Assembly: GCA_947184155.2 (NCBI GenBank)
Contig: CAMXCT020001668.1
Location: 776,081-840,080 of the forward strand
Direction: 5' to 3'
Length of the DNA stretch: 64,000 nt
DNA from: Cladocopium goreaui
Lineage: Eukaryota > Sar > Dinophyceae > Suessiales > Symbiodiniaceae
In this document: positions 19,301 to 31,084 of the stretch, in pieces
Layout of the letters: every line of letters starts with the position of its first letter
Position numbering within the stretch: the first letter of the stretch is position 1
Notes under the pieces: model-generated
Told to the model about the DNA's origin: nothing
Databases searched by the model: none
What the model saw: only the letters and a program-made list of their open reading frames with translations
Program-made: the position numbers and the translations under genes

Positions 19301-20176
19301 GCTGAAATATGGTCCCAGCCATCAAAATGGATGTGATGGAATGGGCGTGGTGCAAATGGCACTGGCTTTAAAACACAGTTACTGGCTTTGCCACTTTTTT
19401 ACAGAGTTTTGGGAGAGATTTTCTCTCCCACATCTTTGAAGCATGAAAAATCGTGGGGATATTTTTTTAAAATAAATATACGTAGTTTTTAATGTATACA
19501 ATGCATGTACACCTGACAATGATCTGATATGGATGATATAGGTTTTCAATGGTTTTCACCATCAGGACTATGGGATCTAGCGATGCCGAGGGGAAACAAT
19601 CAGTTGCCAGACTAAATTGTACCGGATATGAGTTAACTACCACAGATTTGGGGTGAATTGGGTTGAATTTGCCATCCGCAAGTGATCAAACCGGTTTATT
19701 TAGGTTTCATGTTTCACTTCATGTGGGTTTGTCCGAAAATGGAGCAACCCAAAGTCTCATGGTTTCTCTCTCTGGGTCTTTTGGAACCCCGACTTTCAGA
19801 CACACCTAAATATCATATCTTTGGTTAGCTGTATCCCATGTTACACCGCATATCATATCGCATCTCCATATATTCCAGGTACAGTTGGCTATATCTCCCA
19901 TTGTGCACCTGCTAAATTCAACCTTAAAAAAACCAATTTCGAACCTGTGGTTTTCAACGATAATGTTCCGCACTTTATCGCCATGCACAGGGGTGGTTCC
20001 ACGTTAAATTTAGGGATTAGCGAGGTGTATCTAACTTTATCCTATTCATCCCCTCCCCCTATTGGTGGCCCATATGGAGGGTAATGATTGAAGATCATAT
20101 TAGCAGTATCAATCACCCCTCCAGGATGATTAAACCAAGTTGTAAAACAAAGAACCATGGTTACTCGCCGGCATTT
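19301..20176. other. No gene seen
   Basis: Unstructured sequence apart from short open frames on both strands that look random. Confidence 0.5.
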
Positions 20177-20270
20177 GTTTAAACATAGCTATGGAACACC
20201 ACGACGTTTTTAATTGGTAAACCATCTATACATGGTCCATTTTCCATAGTTGTGTGAGATTACCAGGTAA
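20177..20270. mobile_element. Foldback element family B, degenerate copy 4
   Basis: AAACATAGCTATGG and TTTTCCATAGTTGTG arms are recognisable. The left CCCTCTGG end is lost, and the right end reads TTACCAGGTAA. Confidence 0.5.
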
Positions 20271-20376
20271 TCTTCCATATGTTCCCACATTTTCCCGCAT
20301 TTTCCTCACATTTTCCTCACATTTTCCCACATTTTCCAACATTTTCTCCACCATCCCCGTCCTGTCCCCGGCCAAG

Positions 20377-20496
20377 GAGACCATGCGCAAACGTCGCCAA
20401 GCGATGGAGAAGAAGATGTCCTCGGTCCCCGAATCCTCGCAGTCCTTGTCGGTGCCGACGACCGATGACGACCGACGACCGCTGGTGGTGCAAATA
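20377..20496 (+). CDS. Putative exon, basic then Ser-rich
   Basis: It follows a long TTTTCC-rich pyrimidine tract (20270-20350). Reads ETMRKRRQAMEKKMSSVPES then SQSLSVPTTDDDRRPLVVQ. The acceptor AG at 20375-20376 is the likeliest. Confidence 0.45.
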
Positions 20497-20581
20497 TAAG
20501 GGGAACCTTAATGGTGGTTAATGGTGATTAATGGTGATTAATGGTGGTTTTTTAATGGCTAATAGTGAATTAATGGACATA

Positions 20582-20698
20582 TACCCTCGGGTTCTTTGAC
20601 ATATAGCCATGGTATAGATGGCCCATAGAAATAGATGGTTTACTGTTCTTAAAAATGGTGGATCTTTCCATGGCTATGTTAGTCATAACCAGATGGTA
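20582..20698 (+). mobile_element. Foldback element family B, copy 5
   Basis: TACCCTCGGGTTCTTTGACA to CATAACCAGATGGTA. A further partial left end (TAGCCTCTGGTTCTTTGAC) starts directly at 20697, so two copies abut. Confidence 0.6.
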
Positions 20699-21825
20699 GC
20701 CTCTGGTTCTTTGACATAGTCAATGCATTGTGTCACACATTGGTTTAAGGGAAGTTTTACAGGAAAGCTCCATATTTAAAGGGAAAATCGATGGTTTCCA
20801 ATAGTCCCTTGAACCAATCCATTGACGTAGCTGTGGAAAACCGATCATTTCTGGATGACTTACCTATATATTTACTTTTACCTATGTTTACCTACCGCAT
20901 TAAAAATTGTGATTTTCCATAGCTATATGTAAATAGCCACATAATGGGAATATGATGGTATACTCTGGTATACTGGTATATTCTATTTCTGGATAAACCT
21001 AATCTAGTAAAGCAATAGTGAACCATTCCCAAATTCACCAATGCTTTTTATGGGTGGTATCAACCATCAAGATATGGGTGTTCATGCTTCACGAACATTA
21101 CTTATATTATACGAATTTCAATTATCACATATATATATATATACCTACAGACTCCTCTAGGCAGAAAAAAGTGCCCAACCTGCCTGTAGGCGTTTATTTC
21201 TGCCGATGAAACCAGAATAAATGCCTAGGCCCAAAAAAAATGCCGAGGCTGATAGATTTTTGTATGGTCTTGTCATGTTGTTCAGTGCTGAAAAATGTTT
21301 CGAACAAAATTCTTCCAAATTCCGTTTCTCTGCCACCTAGATTCCGGTTTTTTCCGCCTAACTTCCGGCTAAAAATGCGTTGGCACTAAATGATGTCGGA
21401 GCAAAAAAACATCTTGAGATAAAAATGCCTACATCAATATAAACCTGCCGAGTTTTGCAAATTTCCGGGTGAAAGTGCCTATGCGGCTGCCTAGGCGCCG
21501 AGGGCAGAAAAAAGTGCCCAAGGGTTCTTCTAGTATAGATCACATCATAGTTTAGTGCTACTTATGTGGGAAACTCCATACCATGAACCTACCATTTGGG
21601 GATTGGGTATACCACCCACAAAAATAGTGATTTTGGGGATGGTATGTTTAGTGTCAACAGCGCTGCTAACGACCCCTCCCGATTTGCCAATTTTCCTTGC
21701 TGCCTCAAGTGCATGCCTCAGCTTCTCGGGTCTTGTCATGCATTCAGTGTGTCGGGTGGGTGGGTGGGGGGGTAGGGGTTGGTGCGGGGGGGTGTGGTGT
21801 GGGATAAAAGTGTCATTGGCACGTC
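20699..21825. other. Decayed repeats, no gene seen
   Basis: It holds eroded family B arms (to about 20950). A segment at 21150-21520 begins and ends with GGCAGAAAAAAGTGCCCAA and contains several AATGCCTA phrases, so it may be a separate repeat element. A minus-strand piece near 21650-21740 (RPEKLRHALEAARKIGKSGG) is coding-like but unsupported. Confidence 0.5.
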
Positions 21826-22029
21826 CACACATATGTGATGCTAGCTACTGTGCGTTCTCCTGCACTTGCACACATACGTCATGCTACGCTACTGTATGTT
21901 CTTGTGCACTTCCACACGTACGTCATGCTACGCTACTATACGTTCTCCTGCATGTCCACACATGTGATGCTAGGCTACTTTACGTTCTTGCGCATTTCCA
22001 CACATACGTCATGCTACGCTACTGCGCCG
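21826..22029. repeat. 44-bp tandem repeat, about 4.7 copies
   Basis: Units begin CACACATACGTCATGCTACG and contain CTACTGTACGTTC; starts lie near 21826, 21869, 21913, 21957 and 21999. Confidence 0.85.
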
Positions 22030-22360
22030 CCGGTTGTTTTTGGATATGATGAAAAGCTTCATGTTTCGTTACTACGCTGGATGTAAGATGTGGAACCTTT
22101 TGGGAAAGCTGGCCAAACATTGCTACCAAAAAAAGCATCCCCTGGAAATTCTTTTCAATATGGTCAAAATATCGTGCAAAAACAATAATGTTGGCTGCCT
22201 AATAGTAATTACCACCCCCTATTTTTTTTTGATGGCGGCACCCCGTGGGGGAGTGAATTTTCATTAAAAATGATGATAAAACACTGTAAATACCGATGTT
22301 TTATGCATTTGGAGGGTCTAAAACCCTAGTAAAACACACTTTTTTCATCATGATCTTGAC

Positions 22361-23060
22361 ATGAGATATACAAAAACATTGACAGGCACCAAAAAGACCA
22401 AAAAAACCAAACCACTAGATGCACCAAACATCGACAGGCACCAAAAAAAACAAAAAAAACAAAAAATCCAGCAACTACTCAGAAGTGGACCCATAGTTCC
22501 CGGAAATTTTATTATTTTTTGTTTTTTTTGGTGCCTGTGCAGGTTTGGTGCATCTAGTGGTTTGTTTTTTTTGGTTTTTTTGGTGCCTGTGCAGGTTTGG
22601 TGACTCTGACTTCACAAAACATTGATAGGCACCAAGAAAAACAAAAAAACAAACCACTAGATGCACCAAACATCGACAGGCACCAAAAAAAACAAAAAAA
22701 ACAAAAATTCCAGCAACTACTCAGAAGTGGACCCATAGTTCCCGGAAATTTTAGTTTTTTTGTTTTTTTTGGTGCCTGTGCAGGTTTGGTGCATCTAGTG
22801 GTTTGTTTTTTTTGTTTTTTTTTGGTGCCTGTGCAGGTTTGGTGACCCTGACTTCACAAAACATTGACAGGCACCAAAAAAAAACAAAAATTCCAGCAAC
22901 TACTCAGAAGTGGACCCATAGTTCCTGGAAATTTTAGGTTTTTTTTTGGTGCCTTTGCAGGTTTGATGCATCTAGTGGTTTGTTTTTTTGGTGCTTGTGC
23001 AGGTTTGGTGCATCTATTGGTTTGTTTGTTTTTTTGATGCCTGTGCAGGTTTTGGTGATT
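22361..23060. repeat. A/T-rich inverted-repeat cluster
   Basis: The pieces CATCGACAGGCACC-A(n) and T(n)-GGTGCCTGTGCAGG, CACTAGATGCACCAAAC and GTTTGGTGCATCTAGTG face each other several times. Around them the block CAGCAACTACTCAGAAGTGG is repeated directly at about 22460, 22705 and 22892. Each pair can fold into a long hairpin, and the roughly 245-bp cassette is tandemly duplicated. Confidence 0.85.
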
Positions 23061-23564
23061 CTAGATTGTGTATGTTTGGATCTTGGCCATATTTTAAACT
23101 TATGTTCCAAAGAAGCAAACATACCGTTATCTTTGAATAGCTATGCCACCACACAGGTTGCCTGACCTTAATATTCAACAGCTTGACACACGTCTTTGTC
23201 TCTTAGGCTTTCTCTCTCTCTCTCTCTCTGTCTAACTATTGAAATGAGACTGCTGACAAGACTCTGCAAGATAACAATGATAAACGAGATATGTACCTAC
23301 TTCTTGAGTTGTAACATTCCCACCATCCTTCTTATCCAGAGTGTTAGATGTGCTTGTGTTATATCCACCTATATAATGTATGCCCTTCCCACCATACTTC
23401 TTATGTAGTGCAAATGCTTCTATATACAATATATGTTAAGATGATATCAATCTAACAAGTTCATGATGAAACACCTATATCATATCAATTGCTTTTAACA
23501 ATAGAATTTCTCCATCACCTCCATCATACTAGTCACCTATTGCTACTGTATATTCTGTTCCAAG

Positions 23565-23660
23565 ATGCGCAGCTACCCATTCTTATGGCATCTTGCGCAG
23601 CAGATGTTTTCTGTTATGTGCTGATTGTTTGTACTTCTTTGCAAGCCTCACGGGAAAAAT
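23565..23660 (+). CDS. Weak putative exon
   Basis: TGTTCCAAG acceptor. Reads AQLPILMASCAADVFCYVLI then VCTSLQASREKL. The hydrophobic stretch could be a membrane segment. Low confidence because the composition is not decisive. Confidence 0.25.
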
Positions 23661-23952
23661 TGAATCCTGCCACAAGAGTCTGTAAATGCCAGTGATTTAT
23701 GACAGCATATGAGAGCCTTTGGAGGTGAACTCTATTTTTTGCTCTAAAATAACGGTTTTAAGCCCACTTTGGTCACAAAACACTGTAAATACCAGTATTT
23801 TTGACCATTTTTAGAGCAAAAATCACTCCCCCATGAGGGGCCGTTCTGGATAGCTGGGATCGATGATAGATTCTCCATGGTTTTGTTGGGTTTCTGATAG
23901 ATTCTGAATGGATTTGGTTGGGTTTCTGAGAGATTGGCGAGGAGTTGGCAAG

Positions 23953-24039
23953 GCGGAAGTGGACATGGAAGTGGGGGCAGAGGTGGTGGAGGCGAAGGAG
24001 GAGGACGAGGAGGAGGAGAAGAAGGAGAAGGAGGACAAC
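23953..24039 (+). CDS. Putative exon, Glu-rich acidic tail
   Basis: Reads AEVDMEVGAEVVEAKEEDEE and continues as Glu/Lys to TAA at 24040. The purine-rich DNA (GGAGGAG runs) could also be simple sequence that happens to be open. Confidence 0.35.
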
Positions 24040-24261
24040 TAAATTGGAGTTGCGGAAAAAAGTTTCCACTATTGCCATGCCTGGTGCAGGTTTGTTATTG
24101 CTATTCTGGGGCTTGCAAAGGGGGTACCCTTTGTGGACCTGTTTTCTTGCTTTTTTTAATAAGGGTTTTATAAGGAAATCAGCTGTTTGGTAATTGGATC
24201 AGATTTCTGGAATCTAAGCTTTTGCTAATCAAAAGTGAAGGCTGCTTTGAAAAGGATTTGC

Positions 24262-24482
24262 TTTCCTTGACTCTTTTGGCAATACTAAAAGTAAATGGAG
24301 CTAATTGACTTGTAGTATTGGAGAAAAAATTGGAGTTGGGAAAAAAAAACCACTATTGGCATGTTGGGTCCACTATTGGCCATGCCCTCTGGACAAGATC
24401 TGAACATGACTCTTTTGGCAATACTAAAAGTAAATAGAGCTAATTGACTTTTAGTATTGGAGAAAAATTGGAGTTGCGGAAA
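24262..24482. repeat. Local direct duplication, about 140-bp offset
   Basis: The stretch CTCTTTTGGCAATACTAAAA through GAGAAAAATTGGAGTTG occurs twice, near 24270 and 24412. A related piece lies near 24040. Confidence 0.7.
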
Positions 24483-25416
24483 AATGTTTCTACTATTGAC
24501 AAGATATCACTATTGGTCAGACAAAATTATGAAAAAGGAAAATGGTTCCCCCGCCTCAAGTTGGCAGTGACAGTTGCAAAACACTGTAAATACCACGCTA
24601 TGGCGTCAGAGCCTGGAAAAAAAAGGTGTGTTTTCTGAGGGTCGCACCTGGCGCCGTAGCCTTGTTTATTTTGGAGTTTATCACATTAATATATATATAT
24701 ATATGGTGGGTTGTTTTTTTTTTTTAACGGCTGTTTTAAACCTGTTGGGAAGATGAACAGTTTTATTCGGTAAAAGGCTAAGGGTGGTAAAACCTATGAA
24801 AAGTGGACCTACCAGAAAACATGGTGGATCAATGCGATATATTGGAGTCTAATTCTGAGATTAATGTGGTAAACCGCTATGAGACTGTTGGGCGGCATAC
24901 CCCTGTGGGTGATGTAAAGTGGTTCATAGGGTTTGGTTTCTTGTTGGGGATGATTTTTACCACCCATGAACTGGGTTTGTTTAAAAGGAATGCACGCATT
25001 TATTGCAAGGAAGGATGCTACATGGCTCACGTGTCATAATAGTTCAAAACGCGCTTGGTCGATGGTTCATCCCTAGGTCAATCAAATTCACTGGGATCCG
25101 TTTCTGCAGTGGATCTGCAGGCCCAAAACAGACCAGTCCTTTGAGCCACCGTATCGGGATGAGTGTTCGCAAACGGCCGTATTTCAAGATAATTTAAATC
25201 ACTATTTGAACAAAAGAATGAGGAACCGCAACGGTCAAGGACAAGAAGAAATTAGTGTCAAACAATTTTTCAAGACCGCCTTCCTGTTTCTGGGGTGTCA
25301 AAAATAGTGCGCAAATTGTTTCAGCGCGCAAGAGTGCCATTATGGCGTTTTATTCATTTGACTTGGCCGATTAGTCCATTCATGAATGCTCATTACACGA
25401 TCACTACGTAGTCAAA
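24483..25416. other. No confident gene
   Basis: An open frame at 24803-25039 includes a hydrophobic stretch (WFIGFGFLLGMIFTTH) but starts without ATG and lacks splice evidence. The last 350 bp lead into the RCC1 copy. Confidence 0.4.
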
Positions 25417-26717
25417 ATGTTAGGCCGAACGCAGAACGCAGGTTGTGACCAGCCATCCAATCTTCAGGTGTCAGATTTGGCCTTGATTCCAGCAATGCCT
25501 TCTGCAGGCTATCATCATAGCGTGCTTCTGAAGAGTGATGGCAGTGCTATCGCCGCGGGAAACAACCACTATGCACAATGCAACATCCCGCCCTTGGATG
25601 AGGGAATGGCATATACTCAGATTTCTGCAGGCGGTGCTCATACGGTGCTTCTCCGAAGTGATGGCCGTGTTGTTGCGATCGGATACAATGAAGATGGTCA
25701 ATGCGACATCCCACCTTTGGATGAGGGAGTTGTGTATTCCCAGACTTCTGCTGTCGAGTCTCATACAGTGCTTCTCCGGAGTGATGGCAATGCTGTTGCC
25801 ATCGGATGGAATCTGTTTGGACAATGCGACATTCCACCTTTGGATGAGGGAATGGCATATGCTCAGATTTCTGCAGGCGGTGCTCATACGGTGCTTCTCC
25901 GAAGTGATGGCCGTGTTGTTGCGATCGGATGCAATGAAGATGGTCAATGCGACATCCCACCTTTGGATGAGGGAGTTGTGTATTCCCAGACTTCTGCTGG
26001 CCAGTCTCATACAGTGCTTCTCCGGAGTGATGGCAATGCTGTTGCCATCGGACGGAATCTGTTTGCACAATGCAACATCCCGCCCTTGGATGAGGGAATG
26101 GCATATACTCAGATTTCTGCAGGCGGTGCTCATACGGTGCTTCTCCGAAGTGATGGCCGTGCAATGAAGATGGTCAATGCGACATCCCACCTTTGGATGA
26201 GGGAGTTGTGTATTCCCAGACTTCTGCTGGCCAGGTTCATACAGTGCTTCTCCGGAGTGATGGCAATGCTGTTGCCATCGGATGGAATCTGTTTGGACAA
26301 TGCAACATTCCGTTGGCAAAGCCAGGAATTTGGTACCTTGGCAATTTGAAACATGGCATAGACCTAGTTTTACAACTAGAATTTGCACACAAGGAGGATG
26401 TAATCACTCTGATATGCTCCACTTTGGTCGGGGAAGAATGCTTTCGTTTGACTGCACGGGGCATTGATGTGGCCTGGGAGACACAGAAACGGATTGCTCG
26501 TGAATTGAAGGCGAGCCTCCAAAATCTCCAGCTCGTTCTGCCAGATGGACAGTTGTTGGCCAAAGTCTGCCGTGCAAATCCAGGAGTTTCACTTCTTGAG
26601 GTAGCTCAAGGCGCACAGTGCCACCAGATGAAACAGTCGGCCACCACTGCTTGGTTTCCAGGTTTGTGTGTGTGTGTAACATGTCCAAGCCATATCTTGA
26701 TTTGGGTCCTGAGGTGA
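25417..26717 (+). pseudogene. RCC1-repeat protein with ubiquitin-like tail, frameshifted
   Basis: From the ATG at 25417, seven RCC1-type blades of about 41 residues follow (cores HTVLLRSDG, VAIGxNxxGQC and IPPLDEG). RCC1 blades form a seven-bladed propeller used in chromatin or ubiquitin-ligase proteins; the role here is unknown. The blades alternate in near-identical pairs with a 246-bp period, so they were amplified or homogenised recently. Near 26160 one copy lacks 16 bp relative to its sister repeat (between GATGGCCGT and GCAATGAAG). This shifts the frame: the first ORF ends at 26349 in garbled sequence, while the correct frame continues from about 26170. It then reads into a C-terminal domain (LICSTLVGEECFRLTARG, LQNLQLVLPDGQLLAKVCR) resembling the ubiquitin-like tail of dinoflagellate RCC1 proteins. 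It has no introns and is probably a retrocopy or decayed gene copy. Confidence 0.75.
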
Positions 26718-27238
26718 GGCCTGACACATGCCCATGCGATATATGATATGTTCATTGTTGAACTGTTTTGATGCTTGTGCAATGGAAAAGGCACAAGCAG
26801 ACGCAAAGGGATTTGTAAGTACCACAGAATCAGGCCAGTGGAATATCAACGACAAGCACAGCCACCATGTTTGTTGCATGGAACATCGGGGTTTGTCAGC
26901 ATATGTCAAAAAATATAGCTCCAAAGGGGATGATTCAGGACAGAAACTGACCAGTCTGAAGTTTGGACCCACACCCAGTTGACGGCGGAACCTTCAGATG
27001 CTCCATCTATCGGATGTTTGCTCACATTTGACGATGATTTACCTATTCAAATTGGTGATGTTCCATAGCAAACTGTTAGATTGCCATAGGGTCAGCCTAT
27101 TTCCCATGACATGTTTATAACTTGCTGGTTATTTCAACCCTATTGTTGGTGATCATCGTTGCTTATGGTAATCACATATTCGATATTCCACAATATTCCA
27201 CATCTTCCCCGATGTTTCCCATTGTTTCCCTGATGCAG

Positions 27239-27333
27239 GGGGCATCGCGTCCGCAAATCTCCTTTGAAGACAAGGAGCGCCCAAACTGTGGGGACACGTG
27301 TTGTTGCACTAAAAAATGCCAAAGCAGAACAGT
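27239..27333 (+). CDS. Putative exon, frame ambiguous
   Basis: CTGATGCAG acceptor. Two frames stay open: one reads GASRPQISFEDKERPNCGD, the other HRVRKSPLKTRSAQTVGTR and VVALKNAKAEQ. The second has the more typical composition. Confidence 0.35.
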
Positions 27334-27593
27334 GACTTGGATTCCTTGGATCAACTTGGTGAATTCTATGGTTGAGATCCAGCTCTATTGAATGTGGTTA
27401 TAGACCAACTTAGAACTGTGGGGCCTCACCAAGTATGTAGCCTTTTGTAGCCTACTGAAAGGAATCGTGGTAATTTAATGTCAACAGTTTTATATCTTCC
27501 TGGTTGTTGATGTAGAATGCATATAGCAAATGGTGTAGTAAGTGGCATCTAATCGCTAATAGCAATAGTCACCATGCTTTTTCATTAGCTAAG

Positions 27594-27672
27594 TGAAGAC
27601 GAAGGCGGTCCACTCACAGCTTTTCAAAGGGCGCCCCCACCGATCCTGATGGGCCGAGGAAACCCGTATTGT
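27594..27672 (+). CDS. Putative exon
   Basis: TTAGCTAAG acceptor. Reads EDEGGPLTAFQRAPPPILMG then RGNPYC to TGA. Pro-rich. Donor unresolved. Confidence 0.35.
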
Positions 27673-27730
27673 TGAGGGCTTCTCGTGTGTGGAGCACGTT
27701 ATAACTTCCACCATGGTCAACCATCAATTA

Positions 27731-27833
27731 CGGGTTGGTGGTTTGGAACATGTTTTATTTTTCCATAATATATGGGATAATCGTTCCCATTGACTTTTTA
27801 ATATGTTTCAAGATGGTTAAAATCACCAACCAT
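27731..27833 (+). mobile_element. Foldback element family A, copy 6
   Basis: GGGTTGGTGGTTTGGAACATG to ATCACCAACCAT. The ends are eroded and the internal motif reads TTTCAAGATGGTTAA. Confidence 0.7.
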
Positions 27834-28292
27834 CACCACCAGGATTTATTGGTGCCCTTTTTTCAGACAAAAGCACGTTTTGTTTGGTACAACCGAACCG
27901 CCCATGGTGGCTGCTTGCAGGCAAAACATGTCCCACTGCTTGCTGGGGTGTGACATTCGTACTGTCGTTGGCAACTGCGATGCGATTCGCACATATCGCA
28001 CGTGGCAGGGCATTCATCGTCCTAGCATGTTCTTGCTAAAACCTCTATTGTAGAGTAGGTCCGTTAGTCAAAAATCACACGATCAGCCTATATCCTATGA
28101 TTCCAGATTGAGATCATTAAGGATTCAAGCATATAATTAGCATACATCACAAGTTCATAGAATTTGTGCCATCTTGATCCCAATAAAAACTTTATGGTCT
28201 TTATACATATTTCATAGGTATTTCATAGAATTTCAACACACTAAGTCTGGTCTCTACGTTTTTCTTTCTCCCACTTTGTCCCATCAACGCAG

Positions 28293-28364
28293 GAGGCCCA
28301 TGAGGCGCAACTGGCCGATCTCAAGAAACGTTTCAAAAAGATCTCGGACGATGTGGCTCCTTGG
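28293..28364 (+). CDS. Putative exon, coiled-coil-like
   Basis: TCAACGCAG acceptor. Reads EAHEAQLADLKKRFKKISDD then VAPW to TGA. The heptad-like charge pattern makes it one of the more convincing islands. Confidence 0.5.
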
Positions 28365-28439
28365 TGAAATGGGTGAAACAGGAAGATGTTGAAGACATGG
28401 TGAAATCATGTGTATTTATATACATTTAAACAATATGAT

Positions 28440-28620
28440 AATGATATAATTCTATATAGTTATATCTAACTTAACTGTTTATATAACTATATATAACTAT
28501 ATTTAACTAAATATAACTATATATGTATAACCATATATAACTATACATAACTACATATAACTATACATAACTATATATAACTATGAGTTCACTATGAGTT
28601 AACCATGAGTTAACCATGAC
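28440..28620. repeat. AACTATATAT-type A/T-rich tandem repeat
   Basis: Imperfect 10-bp units (AACTATATAT, AACTATACAT) end in ATGAGTTAACC repeats. Confidence 0.8.
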
Positions 28621-29699
28621 TTAACTGGGGCTAACGATATTTCATGGTCCTAATGGTTGGCTGATGTTGGTTTGTTAGCAGTGGATTTGTCTGGGGACGA
28701 TGGATTTGAATCAATTATATAGGCATGCACTGTTGTCAAAGAATTGAATGGGGATAGTTAATTGGAGTTGTTGCTCTATTGATTACTGTAAGTAGATATA
28801 CTTTATATATATATATATATGTGGTTGTTGATTGAATGTGGTAGCTTTGTCACAGTTTTCAATGGGATATATATATATATATATATACAATATTTATCTA
28901 TTTATTATGCGGAATATCTAAGCAACTTTTTGTGATAATTGTGATATAATGACGAGCAGTTTTTTAAATGTTTATTATAGCTATTGAATGCGGACTTGTT
29001 TCCATTTTTTGTACTGTGGCGTTTTGATCATCAAATGTTTAGTTAGGCCAACTCCTTGATGTTCAATGTTCCCTGCAAACTACGCTACTTACAGTTGAGA
29101 GTAATTACCGTTGGGTGCTACAAACGGCTGAGTGTGAAACGTACACTGAAACGTACACTCCATGAACTCAAAAAGATTCAACAAAAACATCTGACCAGTA
29201 GAATCTACTGCCACAATGGTTTTGACATCCCGAGGTCGGTTTCCTATGATTGACCATCAAATCATGGGAATTATCATGAGAAAAATAATGCGCTGATATG
29301 ATTTGAACCGACCAGGGGTAATACTGGCTGGCTGCGCATATATATGTATATATATATATATATAGATGTGTGTGTTTATTTGTTTATGTCTTTATTTTTT
29401 TACGCGAACAAACAAATCGGATATATGATCAATTTTGATCAAGCATTGAGCATATTGCTACCAAACTCAGTGGAACATCATCATTATATATGTTATTTGC
29501 TTCAGCCATGCATTTTCTTGACTTGGTAATGCAATAGTGGACTATCCCCAATGTCTTACCAGAAATAGATGCTACGAACTATGAGATTTCCCCAATTGTT
29601 TTCTGCTTTGATCACCTTGATGTTGTTTTTGTTCACCCCTAAAATATGTTTTAATTTCTTTTCAATGTAGCATCACGCGGCCCAAGTTGATTCAACTAG
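28621..29699. other. A/T-rich spacer
   Basis: TA microsatellites at about 28805, 28868 and 29340. No coding signal found. Confidence 0.55.
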
Positions 29700-29789
29700 A
29701 TCAACCCCAAGAATTCCAAGAGCAAAGTCAGTCCAGAGCTGATATTGGTGAAGTCATTCAATGACTTGTGGTACCAATGGATCCGGAAA
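29700..29789 (+). CDS. Putative exon
   Basis: CAACTAG acceptor. Reads SKVSPELILVKSFNDLWYQW then IRK to TAG. An overlapping frame (KLIQLDQPQEFQEQSQSRAD) is also open, so the frame is uncertain. Confidence 0.4.
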
Positions 29790-29972
29790 TAGACCCATTG
29801 ATGATCCATGGTTTGTTTGCATTGCTTCAGCCGGCCAATGACAGATGGATAAAACACACCAAGTGAATGCTCCATCAGCAACAAACTATCCCATGAATCA
29901 ACCATTTGGGATCTTAAACAAAGGCATACAATGAACCAGTAATATGTAAACGTGGCATGGCACACTATGAAG

Positions 29973-30095
29973 CAAATGTTTTTTGCGCCGGCATCTGAAT
30001 GGAACGAATTCAGTCCGAGGGATGCGCCGAAAAGAGTTGGTTTTCTTACGGCACAACCAGGGCATTGGCTCTTCAGCCAAGCTCTTCTGGAGGCA
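29973..30095 (+). CDS. Putative exon
   Basis: The frame is open from 29958 to TAG at 30096. Reads QMFFAPASEWNEFSPRDAPK then RVGFLTAQPGHWLFSQALLE. The acceptor is taken at the AG at 29971-29972 because a TAA lies just upstream. Good coding composition. Confidence 0.5.
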
Positions 30096-30347
30096 TAGTT
30101 TTCAGACCAGTTATTCCAGTTATCGGGCCATTTTCAATAGACATACCATGGCATAGCAGCCCCCGAAAAGATCGATTGTTGTTTTTGGGCGGGGTATTAA
30201 ATCGTATATACTAGAATCATTATACATTTGTCATCATCATTTATCATCTACAATTAACTGGTGATATATCCTACAGTCCTATACATGTATAACTTTTTGG
30301 GCGTTTCTATACGATATTTTTTGTGTTTATATCTGCCATACACGAAG

Positions 30348-30439
30348 CACATCCCGGATCCTTGCCCTGTCGGCCGCTGAGGAATTGAACTTGGACGCAG
30401 GGGATCGTAGCAGTTTCTCGGCTATGAAAATGAGATCCT
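30348..30439 (+). CDS. Putative exon
   Basis: AG acceptor and GTAAAT donor. Reads SRILALSAAEELNLDAGDRS then SFSAMKM. It looks like a helical protein segment. Confidence 0.5.
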
Positions 30440-30893
30440 GTAAATGATCTAGGTCTAATGCGTCTAATGGTTGTAAGGGTGATTAATGTGATTAGGATAC
30501 TTAGGATAGTCAGCAAATCAAAAGGTCTCCAGTAATTAGGGTGATGATAATCGTAAATCATCATGACTACAATGGGATATCATGGAAGATACCAATGGAT
30601 AATCATGTTGCGACCTCACTTTCTGCGACGTCTCTGGAATGATGGTTAGGATTATGGCAAGTATGTCCGAACTTGCCAGGTTGGTGAGATATGATAATTA
30701 TATTCATTATATTTTACCAACACAGCAACAATGAGCTACCATCATTTGAATTTGAGCCGATTTTGATGAGTTAGCCCACCATTCAAAAGGTTTCAGGGTA
30801 GGAATTTGCCATGATGTTCTCACAAAAAGAGGTCACAAAAACATTGATAACATTGACCCAGCCTCCCTTGTTCTACACCCTATATGTTTCCAG

Positions 30894-30956
30894 CTGGCCA
30901 CCGTTGATGGTCCCACTTGGGCACATTTCCTTGAGGAACTTTTCTTGTCCATTTCA
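30894..30956 (+). CDS. Putative exon
   Basis: TATGTTTCCAG acceptor, phase 0. Reads LATVDGPTWAHFLEELFLSI to TGA at 30957. Family A copy 7 starts 28 bp downstream. Confidence 0.5.
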
Positions 30957-30983
30957 TGATCTAGGTAGACAAGCAACGTACCA

Positions 30984-31084
30984 CTGGTTGGTGGCTTGGA
31001 ACAGTTTTTTATTTTTCCATATATTGGGAATAATAATCCCAACTGACTGATATTTTTCAGAGGGGGGTTGAAACCACCAACCAG
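30984..31084 (+). mobile_element. Foldback element family A, copy 7
   Basis: CTGGTTGGTGGCTTGGAACA to AAACCACCAACCAG with TATTTTTCAGAGGGGGG inside. It begins about 28 bp beyond the exon-like island at 30894-30956. Confidence 0.8.

Noticed and set aside
22361-22845. 80-codon plus-strand ORFs rich in KKTKK and FFVFFG text
   Set aside because: They are translations of homopolymer-rich inverted repeats. The two ORFs are tandem copies of each other.
24654-24674. CCGTAGCC and ATTTTGG, two parts of the spliced leader, six bases apart
   Set aside because: The order is right, but the gap and the missing CTCAAG make chance more likely. No gene with clear support starts nearby.
25471-26388. 305-codon minus-strand ORF opposite the RCC1 gene
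   Set aside because: It is the antisense shadow of repetitive RCC1 coding sequence; its text has no known domain.
30603-30683. Possible exon reading MVRIMASMSELARL before a GTGAG
   Set aside because: An in-frame TAA sits directly upstream with no convincing acceptor for the longer version; only a weak short version remains.
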